This document shows, in pieces, positions 46,829 through 59,432 of a DNA stretch of 64,000 nt. The stretch spans positions 28,546,501 through 28,610,500 of the forward strand of contig NC_080559.1 of the NCBI RefSeq assembly GCF_030253575.1. Reading direction: 5' to 3'. The notes beneath the pieces were generated by a model, which was not told where the DNA came from, did not search any database, and was given only the letters and a program-made list of their open reading frames with translations. A program made the translations under genes and the position numbers. This DNA comes from Rhododendron vialii (taxonomy: Eukaryota > Streptophyta > Magnoliopsida > Ericales > Ericaceae). Every line of letters starts with the position of its first letter. Position 1 is the first letter of the stretch.

Positions 46829-47176
46829 CGCGATAGTTGTTTTGATAGTGTCAGAATGTTGGGTCCACAATGGTAGTAACTCTGACTACGTTTGGCAAGT
46901 TGTATATAACATGCACAATAGACAATTCTGATTGTAATATTTTTTTATTCTTTAAGAGACATGGGTCTTTTAGTAAAATTTTCAGTTGTATGATATCAGA
47001 GGCCTGGGGTGATTTTAAAATCACTGGTCATGTCACAGATTCAATCACTTTGGATTTGGGTAATGACATGAACTCATAGCCAACAAATGTGAACCTAATT
47101 CGCCAATTAACTGTAATATATGTAACGACTCGCTCCAGTTGATCTGTTAACCCAATTAAGTGGTTAAAAACTTATA

Positions 47177-48256
47177 CTCCCTCCGTCCCGTATTTAAAGT
47201 CTGGTATTCCATTTTAGATTGTCCCTTAATAAGTGTCCATTTTGTAAAGTTAATGGATAAAAGTTGGTGCATTGACTATTTTGTCCTTAAAAGTATATTC
47301 CATTTTGAAAAGTTAGTAAGTAAAAGTATAATGATGATGGGTAAGTAGGGAAAATGGGACGCGGGGGCTCTGCTGCCCAGGGTGGGCAGCAGCCCCTACC
47401 CACACTCACACACACTCACACACGATTTTATCAAATGAAAAAAAAAACAAACTCTTCCGCTTGCAATCCTATGGAACAGAAACGTGATTATGAGAGCCTT
47501 AGAGTTAAAATTTAATTATGTCTCTTTAGAATAATATGATCAGAATAATAAGATCTTCACGTCAATTCAAACGGATTGAAAATTGGAGCACTTAATTTTT
47601 TAATCATATTTTTTAATATATAAACGGTCTAAAAAATTAAGTGTGCCACTTTTTAATTCGTTTGAACAAGTACGAATATCTTATTATTCTAATTATATTA
47701 TTCTAAAGCCTCATAATTAATTTTTGTCTCTAGGACTCTCATAATTAAGTATCTGCTCTTTATTTAGGATCCTGTAGATCAGAAACGTGATTATGAGAGT
47801 CCTATAGACAAAAGTTAATTATATCTCTTTAAAATAATATGATTAGAATAATAAGATATTCGTACTTGTTCAAACGAATTAAAAAGTGGCACACTTAATT
47901 TTTTAGACCGTTTATATATTAAAAAATTACGTGCTCCAATTTTCAATCCGTTTGAATTGACGTGAAGATCTTATTATTCTGATCATATTATTCTAAAGAG
48001 ACATAATTAAATTTTAACTCTAAGGCTCTCATAATCACGTTTCTGCTCCATAGGGTTGCAAGCGGAAGAGTTTTTTTTTTTCTTTGATGAAACGGTGCCG
48101 TGTGTGAGTGTGGGTAGGGGCTGCTGCCCACCCTGGGCAGCAGAGCCCCCGCGTCCGGGAAAATGGAGGAAAAAGTTGATGTGAAAGGTATAATGATAAT
48201 GTCTTTTTAATAAGTTGAAATTACAAAGCAGGACACTTAAAATGGGACGGAGGGAA
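47177..48256. mobile_element. Stowaway-type (mariner) MITE, split by a fold-back element
   Basis: The left end is CTCCCTCCGTCCCGTATTT and the right end AATGGGACGGAGGGAA, flanked by TA (47175-47176 and 48257-48258). These are the classic Stowaway/mariner ends of plants. Without the 800 bp insert and one 9 bp duplication the element would be about 270 bp, a normal size. Confidence 0.92.
47357..48156. mobile_element. 800 bp fold-back element nested in the Stowaway MITE
   Basis: Two arms of nearly 390 bp are inverted copies: GGACGCGGGGGCTCTGCTGC, CAGAAACGTGATTATGAGAG, TTCACGTCAATTCAAACGG and AAGTACGAATATCTTATTAT on the left all return in reverse complement. The 9 bp GGGAAAATG flanks it exactly at 47348-47356 and 48157-48165. 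Long inverted arms plus a 9 bp duplication point to a Mutator-like non-autonomous element. The outer 60 bp are GC-rich and the inner arms AT-rich. No ORF of note. Confidence 0.92.
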
Positions 48257-50030
48257 TATAATTCATGTTAATAATGGCTGGTGGGCCTTTTCTTAGCTTG
48301 TTTCATGTCGGACCCGTGGTTTCCCCATGTGAGACTTTACAATCTCCTCCACTTAAGTTGTTCTCGCTGCACACCCCAAGCTCGTCTCATGTCGGGCCCG
48401 TCTACGTACAACAAACACCTCAAGCTCCTCACTTTTTGGGCCCATCCAAGCATGATACTACTTGTAACAACCCGCACTTAGCCTTAATCACATGGCTCAA
48501 AAATTGTAACTTAGGTTAATATTACCTAATAATAATAATAATTGGTCGGCCTTTCCTTATATCCTGCTTAACCTTTCCATGTTTTCCCGACGTGGGACTT
48601 CACAGTATATTGCCCGATAAAAGCTAGAATATCTTCCACTAATTTGTTCTGGAAATCCAAATAATAGCTTCTTGTTCTTGATCTTAGGAGATTTTGGCTC
48701 TTGGGCTAGTTGTTATTGTCTACTTCGTATAATACAAAGTACAAAATATGTTGAATTGGAGTTTCTTACGGTCCAATGATAGCTATGTGGAAAACAACAC
48801 CACAGAATATATAGTATTCATCTTTTCATTTTTTATTTACCAAAGAAATGAAAATACTATAATTGGCTTGCACAACATGAAAAATAAAAACTATTTGATG
48901 AATACTTAGGACCATTATTTGCACGCTTATGTCCATTACGAACCAGCCAATCAAATACAAATGGGTTTGAAACCAAACAAGCCACAAAAATGTCGATTGG
49001 AGTTTTTGTGTTACGATGATGATAGGGACGTGCTTGTTGCTATCTATGAGCAAAACAACCAAGAAGAAGTTGCTGAGCTTGAAAACTACGTACCAACCAA
49101 AAAGGTGCTCTCCCTTATATTTTTAATCAAAGTAACAAATGATTAATATTGTATGGATAATTAGGATCATAAGTTGAAGGCTTGCGATCAATGAGAACCA
49201 GGCAATCCGGTTTTGGAGATAAAGGGTGGTGCACGCATGCAGGACCACATCTCCAAAATTTTCTAGCCTTATTTTTCTATGTACTATATTTTGTTTTTTT
49301 TTTTTTTTAAAGATTTTGTATCTTGATCCTTTCAGAATTTTAAAACTTCTATATTAGCCCCCCCTTTATAAACTACTACCATGCTCCGTCCAAATTCTAG
49401 ATGATATATGTTTGGACTTCTCTTTAAAAAACAATATTATATAGTTTCGTCCAATAAATAATTATCTGATTTTACGATAGTGCATTTGAAAATCACAAAT
49501 CGAATAAGGTCAAATCATTCTCGATGTGTAATTTTGAAACATATCAATGTCAATCACATAGTTGGGTTTTCACCACACTATTATAGGAGTACAAAAATAG
49601 ACGTGTTTTGAAAAATTGATTTCTATCACTCAATTATGGAAAAACCCCATGCCATGAACAAAGAGAGCGAAGAGTTTTCAAAACTAGTTTAAACTTGCAA
49701 AAAATTATTCAATGCCCCGGCAGCGTTGCAGGCGGTGCCCAAGGCCCCTTCTCATATGCTAAAAGTTAGGAGACTTTCGCTACGCATTGTGGTGAAGAAG
49801 AAGTTTGAAACACCACTTGGCATGGTGCCAGAGGCAAGGCAGTCAATAATCTTTCAGACTTGGGACAGCAAGGTCAACCAATAGATGACCTACCCACCTG
49901 ATTTTTGACAACACTTGTTACATTCGTTAATTTCGTTTTGGTTGGTTGCTTAACGCTAAAGGGGGCTTCCGGAAAGGGCCCAAATTACCCACGCTCGAAT
50001 CCACGCTAAACTTGCTGCAATATTACACTA
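48257..50030. other. Intergenic; one unrecognised exon-like ORF
   Basis: Most of this stretch is AT-rich repeat debris. A frame at about 48919-49103 on the plus strand (phrases NQIQMGLKPNKPQKCRLEFL and EEVAELENYV) ends at a donor-like AAG/GTGCTC. I do not recognise it and found no partner exon, so it is at best a gene remnant. Confidence 0.3.
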
Positions 50031-50033
50031 AGA

Positions 50034-50285
50034 GCATCCACAAATGCAATAATCAAAATCAAAAAATTGTTAAAGTTAATAATGCGTGCTTAAAAAAATA
50101 TTTACATTACAATAATCAAAATTAGCAACCTCCTAACCAATAATCAAATTTAGGCATTTGAATAATCAAAAGTAACAATGTGGGACTTCACATTACTAAC
50201 TTTAGCAACCCTCTAAATGAATAATCAAAAATTAATGTGACAAGTTTTGATTATTCATTTTTGATTATTACATTGCGGATGCTCT
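50034..50285. mobile_element. Tourist-like (PIF/Harbinger) MITE
   Basis: Inverted ends GAGCATCCACAAATGCAATA and, inverted, GAGCATCCGCAATGTAATA flank about 250 bp of AT-rich DNA with many AATAATCAAAA phrases. TAA borders the ends on both sides, matching the 3 bp duplication of this superfamily. Confidence 0.82.
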
Positions 50286-50289
50286 AACC

Positions 50290-51178
50290 AATCATATCCA
50301 TTACCAAGTCAAACAAATACTCCAGATGTATCCTCTCGTCGAGAGGAATCAATAAGTCACAAAAATTTGACGCAAAAGTAACAAATACACAAAACATTTG
50401 AATAAAAACAAAAAAAAAGAACCCACCCTCCATCCGGCCCAATTTATTTTCTAATTACCGGAATTATCCCATTTTATTGACTAAAAGTTTTTGGGTTGAA
50501 AAATGCTTAAATTTTTCAAAGATACCCTTTTGCTTGGTTCTGTGTTAATCTTGGTATTTCTTTCAACTCGAAATTAGAAAAGTATAATTGAAACTTGGCT
50601 TTTTTAGGGTTTTTAGTTATGAAAAAAATTGTAAACAATTTGGAACTTTTCAAAAAGGAAACTTAATTTATACCGCTTTTCCAAAAAAATATAAAAGGAA
50701 ACTCGAAAAAACAAAATGGAATGGAGACTGGGGAGTATTATCAAACCTTCGACTAATCTAGCCAATAATTCAACACGCATTGATTTTAGGAAATTCGCTA
50801 ATGGGTACTTGATCGACCAAGAGAATTTACGGAGAGAGAAAGTGGAAGAGAAAGGACGAGAAAGATAGCAGAAGTTTTCAACTCTTTTGTAGGAGTATCT
50901 GTTTTCTTAAGTTCTCATCACAAACTCGAATGCAATCTTCTCCTTTTTCTCAAAAAGTATTGATTCCATTATTCCCTTCTACTTAAATAACTTCTCCAAA
51001 AAGGAATTAACCTTGTCGTTTCTACCAACCATCATCTCCACCGTGCGATTAATCTTCAATACCAATGACGATCCCTCGCCATTGACAAGAACAAGGGCTT
51101 CCGTCGAATCAAGTTTGGAAATTTTATGTGGGTATGAGCGATTGATTTTGAGGAGTTTTTTTTGGTGGGTTGGAGTTG
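50290..51178 (+). promoter_or_regulatory. Upstream region of the PUB32-like gene
   Basis: AT-rich DNA before the U-box kinase start codon. No TATA box could be assigned with confidence. A GA-rich patch lies around 50830-50870. Confidence 0.3.
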
Positions 51179-54100
51179 ATGATGGGAGGTGGGTGCGAGG
51201 GGGAAATTAAGACTGAGGGGTTGTGTGATGTGGAGAGTACCGTATTCGTGGCGGTGGGGAAGAAAGTGAAGGACAGCAAATCGGCGCTGTTGTGGGCGTT
51301 GCAGAGATTTTCCGGGAAGAAAATTTGCCTTCTTCATGTTCACGAGCCAGCACATTCAATCACACTCAGTAAGTCTATCACTTAATTTCAAGCAAATTAA
51401 TTTGAATTTTGCTTCAAAAAAACTTCAATTGAATTACCAAAAGAAAAAAGAAAAGAAGCTTCAATTGAATCAAATTCAAGTTAATTTGATCATATTTTGG
51501 GGGGAGGTTTTTGGCTTATGCTTGCTTATACCTTTATACGCATTCATAGGATTAAAACCTTCCAGTTTATGAAATTATGGTGTAGCTGGGAATTTCCAAA
51601 CTTTCCCTTAAAACTTTTTTGTGGTCTCAAATTTTCCCTTAAAACTTTTTGTGACTTCTATGTTATTTGTTACGGCTTAGTCTGAAAATTTGATGGCTCC
51701 GGCCATGCATTTCAAGAAGATCTGATATGTTTTATTTATTTATTTTATTATTATTATTTTTTTTTATTTTTTTTTATTTTTACAGTAAATGGGAAGTTCT
51801 CAATCAATAGACTGAAGCAACAAGCAGTGAAGGCCTTGCAGGAACTTGAGTGGCAGAAGATGGACAAGCTTCTAAATCAATACTTATTGATTCTAGCCCA
51901 AGTAGGGGTATTATTCTTCATTTTCTTTTCATCAAATATGGCGATAATTAGGAATTCCACAAAAGAAAGTAGAACACGAATCATAAAAATAATTATCTCT
52001 TGCAAGTTAGTAACATTAAATTGTTGGCAGGTAATGTTTAGATCATTCAGCCAACTATGCGAAGAAACCCACACACAATGGAAAATTCAAACTGGTTTTA
52101 GTGTGTATTTCCTCTGTAACTTTTCCAATCTTTAATTTGGCAGTCAAAAACTTTCCTACGATATAAAATCGAAGTAAGGAAACTCATCAAAAACTTTCTA
52201 CGAAATCAAATATAAACACCTTGAAAGTAGGAGAAGTGCAGACATACGTAACTGCTGCCCAGTGTCACTCTGATGCAGCGTAGAAGTGTGGATGCATCAC
52301 CAAAGAGTACATTTCTGAATCTACTCACTTCCATTGTCAATTAGATTCTCTTTTTCTGTTGTGCTCTCTCATCGACATGGAAGCACAATTCGAATATTGG
52401 GTTATTGAATATGGGAGACTGGGAGCAGTTGGGGACATGGGCAGATATATTTTGGGTAGTTTGCACTTTTGTTTTTACTAGTTTGCCCATAAGAATAACT
52501 GAAGGAAGAAACATTTAGATTGTAGATAAAATATTCTCATGGACAAGTTTGGGAAGGAAAAAACACCAAGTTGTGCTCTCCCTTTATATATTATAATAGA
52601 TTATTTATCGTCTACCGTTTTGACGTGCAGGCAGGTAAAGTATGGATGGAAATGGACAATGTAGAGAAAGGAATTGTGCACCTTGTCGCTCAGCACGATA
52701 TCAGATGGCTTGTCATGGGAGCAGCAGCAGATAAGCACTATTCCAAGTATGAAACTTCCACCTTAGTTAGTCACTTAAAATGATCAAAGTCATTGAGTAT
52801 ATCATAGGGTTATTAGGGATACAGCGTCTTCAAATTGTAGATTAAGTTCTTAAAATGTATCGAATAAGTTCTGCAGGGATGTAAACTATGCAGCTGTGTT
52901 CCTCACATTAGGTTCCTAGCATATTGAGTGGCATAAGTTAAGGAACTTCAAATATGAGTTCAGCTTGTCATGTTCCATACTACTACAGGGAGTAATTGAG
53001 TTTGTAATTTGCAGGCAACTGTCAGAGCTCAAGTCCAAGAAAGCCACCTTTGTGTGCGAACAAGCTCCAGTTTCCTGTAACATTTGGTTTGTTTGCAATG
53101 GAAGCCTCATCTATACAAGGTATATCAGCATGTTAAGTGACCGCATCGTTCCGTGTCAAAAATATATTTATAAAACCTTGGAGTTAACTACTACTCCGTA
53201 GAATAGTGGTCAAGACCGAGTGTCAATCCACAGGGACAATATGGCAAAGTTACTATAATTTCGATTGATTTCTATATTAATTTGGAGGAAAAAGATTTGA
53301 GTTGTTTGATTTTGGAAAACTAATTAATTAAGAAAGCAACTAATTAATTGATTTAGAAACTGATGGAAAAAAGACCTAGGGTTTCGAATCCACCCCGACC
53401 TCATAAAATCATTAAATACAAGCATAGGCTAGGTTTAACATTCAAATCATTAAATACCATCATTAGGGCTTGCAATCCCTTCTGACAATTGTCAAGATAA
53501 TAAATCGGGTTGCCAATCGCCAATCGGCATGGACTATCCCGTAGCATGGACCGTCTCACTAGCCTGGTCAAGCCGCCTAACGGCACGATCCGTCATACAA
53601 GCATAATCCATCTCAATCACCCAAACTCAATCAAAGAATACCATTGTTTAACTCCGTATTTGAAAACCGCGATATATAAATATGAAACATGTTGAAAGAA
53701 TTAAAATCATTCCATAAAAATGAAACGAGTTCTAGTTAAACAATCGATCCGAATATTAAAGCCTAAACCTATACATATACAAAGTTACTTGATACTGGAC
53801 TTCATCTTTCCCCTAGAGAATGGAGTTAGCCGGCCATGGGAGCTGGATTCTTTTCTATGATGTCGTGCTCGTCCAAGAACTGACTTCCCCAGCCGAGAGA
53901 TCTTTTTTCTGCCGAAGTCACAGTAAGCTATATACTCCTTAGGTAGGGTTTAAAGCATTAACTACATAAGAGGTCCATGGGACTTTATGTAATTATTAAT
54001 TGGCAATTGAATTTTGAGTAACTCTGCACTTTGACCCCGAACATCATTAAACTCTTGTTTTTATCCAAAATCTTGGACAATGAACTCGATCAACCTATAA

Positions 54101-57100
54101 ACGAAATAAAAGCAAAATTAATATCAAGTAACATATATAAATGGCTAACAAGTGTAGTTTAGAGGGCCAAAATATCAATATTTCGGCACTTATCATTAAT
54201 TATTCATGCATTGGCACAAATGCACACATATAATTTTTGCAGCTCTAGTATTCCTATATTCTTTTGCTTGGCCTAGTGAGAGATAAGGGTATAAAGGGAT
54301 TCTTGCGGTTGACCTCAATTCGTTGGGATATGGGAATGACCACATTTTGGTTATCAATGCATTAAGGACTTGGGGGTACACAGGACTATCTGTTTCAGAT
54401 ATAACTTTAGCTTCCTGCAATTGATTTATCGCTCACCAAGCTATCTACATGTAATGTTTGTTCAACTTGCTACTGGGTCAATGTGGTATGGCATTATACA
54501 CGTTGAGTATTAAATTTCATCTCCTACTCTTTATTGTTAATCACAGCATTGATGTCCATCTCAGAAATTTCTCTTTGTGGTCATGGTGATTTTAAATCCA
54601 TGTTTTGTTTAATGGCAGCCAATTGGCCATTGGTAATATATTCAGGCGAAGTGAGGTGGTCTGACCAATATAATACTTGTGTAAGCTGGTTGCCTAATGT
54701 CAATCAGCTATGTGCCTAAATTATCTAATTTGATGTAGGGGTGTGTTTAAATTAGCGACAATTAGAAACACCTGGAAGAACACCACATGTACATAGAAAT
54801 GGACCTTCGATACAGTTAGGTGCATAATGACATTGGCCTTTCGTTGACTTTCAGATACTTTGAGTAATTACACAAATATTCTACATAACACTTGCTACGA
54901 TAAGCAGGAAATCTTCCTGGTCATCATTTTCTTCTGTCGGGTATCTTCCAGTTTATCGGTTACTTTCCTATAGACTTGAAAGCTTTGTAGGACAGAATTT
55001 TCAATGTTTTGAGGACGTGATCTTTACAGTGTGCTACTTTGCATTGTATCTACTAATTTCTTGCATTTACTGCTATGTCAGTGGAGCACATTGAGGCCCC
55101 GTTCCACTTTCACAAATAAGTACTTAAAAAATAAGGACCTATTTTCAAGCTTAAAAATAATGAATTTACAAACATAATTTTTCAATTTTTTTTTGCAAGG
55201 TCTATCAAACAAGATCCATATTGCATGTTTTTTTATTTCAATAAGCCTATTATTTTTAAGCTTGAAAATTGCAAATAAGTACTTACTTTTTAAGGGGGTA
55301 AACCGGAACACCACCTGACAAGTCCATAGAGAATAGAAAACATACAACTCATCAGAGATTTTTTTTAATGAGAAATACTCCGTATCACAATCTGTTTATA
55401 ATGGGGACATCTCAATTGATTTTATTAGATCTGACTATTTTTCCCGTTGAAGAGCTAGTGATGGCAACCTTATCTCCCATGTGCAAAGCATCATGACATT
55501 GCCTTCTTCTACGAGTAGTAGTGACACAAAGCTATTATGGAGTCGTGCAAAATCAAACGAGGAAGTTGATGAACAGGAGGGCCTGTCAAAGGTGTTCACT
55601 TCTCAGGTTTTGGTGCAGTCCACTGACAAAGTGGTTGGTATTTTAGAACCAAACCCCTTGGTGATGGATGAGATGGGAGGACATGGGTCACCTTTACCCT
55701 CATCAAACAAGGTCCAAGACCATCTTGATCATCCATCAGCTGTAGTTTTGCTGGTACGCCACCATTTTCTAGCATATAATCAGTAATATCAGTCTCATTT
55801 GAACTCTGAATACTTCTACTCGCTGAGGTTTGAGTCTCTTAATTTGAAAAAGATGCATTTGTTGACTACTTTCCTTTACAAATGAGTTGAAGAGACTGAT
55901 CTTGATCTAGGAAATTATCGTCTGCAGACACTGGAACTCTAGACTTGACTGGACTCCCTCAATTAAATCTCTTTTAGATCTTCATATTAATTTGTATCTT
56001 CATGAATTCTCTAGGAAGGAAAATCCAAGGGACTCGCTACTTCTGAAATTCATGGTAGACAAGAACATGCTATCACAGATGCTGAACATTCAAAGAAGAA
56101 AGCATTTGAAGAGTCATTGAGACGGTGGAAAGCCGAAGAAGATGCCATGGAGGCTTTACGCAAGGTAAAAAACTCGTCCTTGAAATCTCTGAAGGCTCCA
56201 ATTAAAAGCTATACCAGTATGGTTAGGATTTAATTTTGAGTGGCACATCATTTGATCCCTTTTCTGCAACTAAAGTACGTTACACTTTTTATAGTCATAT
56301 GTAAATACACATAGATTTCGGAAATCCTATGTGTACCGACCATTTTTGTAGGGAAACCGTACCGACGGCCGATCCGATCCGTCCAAAAATTTAAAAAAAA
56401 AAAACCGAGGGGCCCAACGCGGGAATCTATACATATATACACAAAAAATAGGGTATTTAGATCAAGCACCCTACACACATCGGATGCCGTTGATTCCCGC
56501 GTTGGGCCCCTCGGTTTTTTTTTTTTAAATTTTTGGACGGATCGGATCGGATCGGCCGTCCGGTGGCCGGAGATGGCCACGCGCGGCCGTCGGTACACCG
56601 TCGGTATGGGCCGGTCGGTGTAAATAGCAGTACTCCATAGATTTCGCAAATAAAATATGACTAATTTAACTTGAGAGCATGAACCTTGTAACAGATGCTC
56701 TAAATAGTGACATCTTACTTCGCAAGTGCCTTGTTACAGGCTGAAGATCTAGAAAGTTTGTGCATGAAAGAGAGAAAGGAAAGAAAAGAAATGGAGGAAG
56801 TCCTGGCCAGACAAAAACAGGATTTAGAAAGTATGAAGAATCTGCATGATCAATACACAAAAGAACTCCAGATGGTCCATGACCAAAAACAAGTTCTAGA
56901 GAGCCAACTCAGGGAATCTCATTCTGTTGAGGATGAGTTAGGTGAGAAGATTGTTCAGGCTGTAGAACTCTTGAAGACATTCAAGGAAAAACGGGATAAG
57001 CTACGGATCGAGCGTGACAAAGTAAAAGGAGAAATTAATGGACCAAGGAGATTGGTGAAAAAGGATGCTGCAGACCCATCCAAGCTACAGTTTTCCGCTT

Positions 57101-59432
57101 TCTCCTTCTGGGAGATTAATGAGGCGACACGGGATTTCGACCCGTCCTGGAAGATTGGGGATGGGAGATATGGGAGTGTTTATAAGGGGATTCTTCGTCA
57201 TCTTAAAGTTGCTATTAAAATGCTGCCCTCCCATGGCTCTCAAGGCCATGTGGAATTTGAACATGAGGTAAATACATCAAATATTCCTGTGAATGTCTTC
57301 ATTATATTGTCTGCATGATCATCATGCAAGAAAAGGAAACCATATCTTTTTATGAACTGTGGGTTAATGTCATAGTAGGATTGAGGATGATTGTTTTCTT
57401 CATTCTTTTCTCCTCTTTTTCCATATGGTACTGCAAGCATTTAGAGGTTGGAGTCACCTATATTATTTAGTCTTCACAACATAATCTGAAGCCTAGTGCA
57501 GTAGATTAAACATACTAGTGTAAGAGAATGATTTCTGTAAAATCTAATGTTTACTCTAACTGGATAGTTTGATGGCATCTAAACCTATCCAACTCTTATG
57601 GTTTTTAGGCTTGGGTATGAAATCTGCTTGATGTTATAGTACCTCTGATTCAACAGTGCATTGTTGTGTTCTGATGTAATTTGTGCAATAATGTAACAAA
57701 AATCCTCGTGTTTTCCTTCAAAAGGTACAACTTTAATTCACTTCACCTCTGTTGTTTTAATACAGGCATGGACTCTAGGCAGGGTGAGGCATCCAAACCT
57801 CGTGACCTTGATTGGTACCTGCCCAGAGTCGAGGTCACTTATTTATGAGTACCTAGAAAAAGGCAGCCTTGAAGATCACCTCGTCCGCAATGGCAAAACT
57901 CCCCCATTAACATGGCAAACTCGAGCAAAAATTGCCAGTGAGATATGTTCTGTCCTCATCTTCCTCCACTCTAGTAGGCCTAGCATCGTCCACGGGAATG
58001 TAAAACCGAAAAGTATCCTTCTTGATGCAAACTTTGTCAGCAAACTCAGTGACTTGTGGGTCTATCGTTTTGCCCCTCAAAACGTGAACCCCACTGACCC
58101 GGAGTCCTCTGTGTATGTGGAACCTGATTTTCTGGAGACTGGAGAACTTACTGCAGAATCTGATGTGTACTCATTTGGAATCGTACTGTTACAGCTTTTG
58201 ACTGGAAGACCAGCCTTGGGGATGGTGAAAGATGTGAAATGCGCACTAGAAAGGGAGAACTTTAATGCATTGCTGGACGTTGGAGCTGGGGAGTGGCCAC
58301 TTGAGGAAGCGAAAACCTTGGCTCATTTGGCGTTGAGGTGTTGTGTGGACAAGCGGGACGATCGGCCAGACCTTGTGTCACAAGTATGGAGTGTGATTGA
58401 GTTGATGAAGGAATCATGTACATCAAAGTTAAACTCCAAGGGACCTGGCCGAATTCCCTCTCATTTTGTCTGTCCCATTTTCCAGGTAATTATCGTTCAT
58501 AATATGAATGCTCTAGTATTTTTCAATTTATACCGTCATCACTTTTTTTCCTTATCACCAATTGCAGACTGCTGCCTGTTTGACTAGAAATTTGCGCATA
58601 CATGTCTTATATGATGACTGTGCTCTCACACCTTTTCTACGGGGTCGTCTTTGGCAATGCAAATGCCAAAGACGTCGAGCCTGTGTTTGGATGTTGAACT
58701 TGTGGAGGGAGTCATATAGGAAAAGAAAAATATAAAGAAGAAAGAAAAATTAGGTCTACAAAACCCCTTCATATTTCAGTACACTAAACCAACATCCATA
58801 CTCAGCTTAAGAGAACAGAATCATAGCATATAATTGTACCCTTGACCGGACGTAATTGTGGTCAATGATGCAACTGATGCTCTTCCCATGATTCCTCCTT
58901 TCGCTTTAAAAGGATGAGATCACTGGTCTCATACTTTTTCAGTTTTCACTGGGTTGTGGCTGGCCAGTGGGAATAATGCCCAGAGTTTGAGGCTGTGTTT
59001 GGATGTTTTTAATGGAGCGAAGAATATTTCTGTTAAAATTTCGTCTTTAAGCACTCTACAATTCCAACAACCAAAAACAGCTTAGGAGAACAGAATCATG
59101 GTGATTTATGCGTTGAAACGTAGAACAGGAAACTTACAGTGTATGGCCATGAGTCCATGACAACTGAATCCACTGGTACAACTGGGGACCTGGGCTTCAT
59201 CTATTTCTGCCTCTTATATATATCTTTGCTGTTGTATTTCTTTATCCAGGAAGTCATGAAAGATCCACAGATAGCAGCAGATGGTTTTACATACGAAGCA
59301 GACGCAATAAAAGGATGGTTGAATAGCGACCACATAACTTCGCCGATGACAAACCTTAAGCTCGACCACTGCGACCTGATCCCCAATTACGCCCTTTCCT
59401 ATGCAATTCAGGAGTGGCAGCAACAGTCCTAA
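51179..59432 (+). CDS. PUB32: USP-coiled coil-kinase-U-box protein, PUB32-like, with degenerate kinase
   Basis: Nine exons join in frame to 802 residues: 51179-51368, 51786-51901, 52631-52746, 53015-53119, 55453-55753, 56015-56164, 56740-57267, 57766-58485, 59250-59432. Order: universal-stress-protein-like domain (about 18-175; VFVAVGKKVKDSKSAL, LVMGAAADKHYS), linker, coiled coil (about 300-440), kinase-like domain (about 450-715), and a U-box (about 733-800; CPIFQEVMKDPQIAADGFTYE, LIPNYALSYAIQEW). U-box proteins of this layout are E3 ubiquitin ligases. The kinase keeps its glycine loop (GDGRYGSV, 466-473) and VAIK lysine (K486), but the catalytic loop is HGNVKP (Asp replaced by Asn580) and DFG is DLW (598-600), so it is probably a pseudokinase. 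Length and neighbour fit PUB32 (At3g49060, about 805 aa from memory) rather than PUB33. Two alternative ATGs stand at 51179 and 51182. Confidence 0.93.
53120..55452. other. Intron 4 of the PUB32-like gene, with inserted repeats
   Basis: A 2.3 kb intron. From about 53198 to 54200 it contains a phrase of the 'GTCAATCCACAGGGACAA' kind and other features seen in plant LTR-derived inserts; I regard it as a probable LTR fossil, borders unresolved. At 55095-55313 there is a separate MITE. Confidence 0.4.
55095..55313. mobile_element. MITE in PUB32 intron 4
   Basis: Left end GGCCCCGTTCCACTTTCAC and AAATAAGTACTTAAAAAATA. The right end, inverted, gives GTTCCGGTTTACCC and AAGTAAGTACTTATTTGC. The inner phrase CTATCAAACAAGATCCATA also occurs at about 10206-10224, so this and the element at 10033-10664 look like one family. 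Confidence 0.6.
56321..56635. mobile_element. GC-rich palindromic MITE, copy 3, in PUB32 intron 6
   Basis: Shares the inner arms of copies 1 and 2 (GGCCGTCCGGTGGCCGGAG, ACCGAGGGGCCCAACGCGGG, CCTACACACATCGGATGCCG). It is flanked by an exact 11 bp duplication, CATAGATTTCG, at 56310-56320 and 56636-56646. The left arm is shorter than the right. The duplication length points to the Mutator-like superfamily. Confidence 0.88.

Noticed and set aside
47357-48156. The whole 47.2-48.3 kb block as one transposon
   Set aside because: Two different sets of ends and two different target duplications (TA and a 9 bp repeat) show two nested elements.
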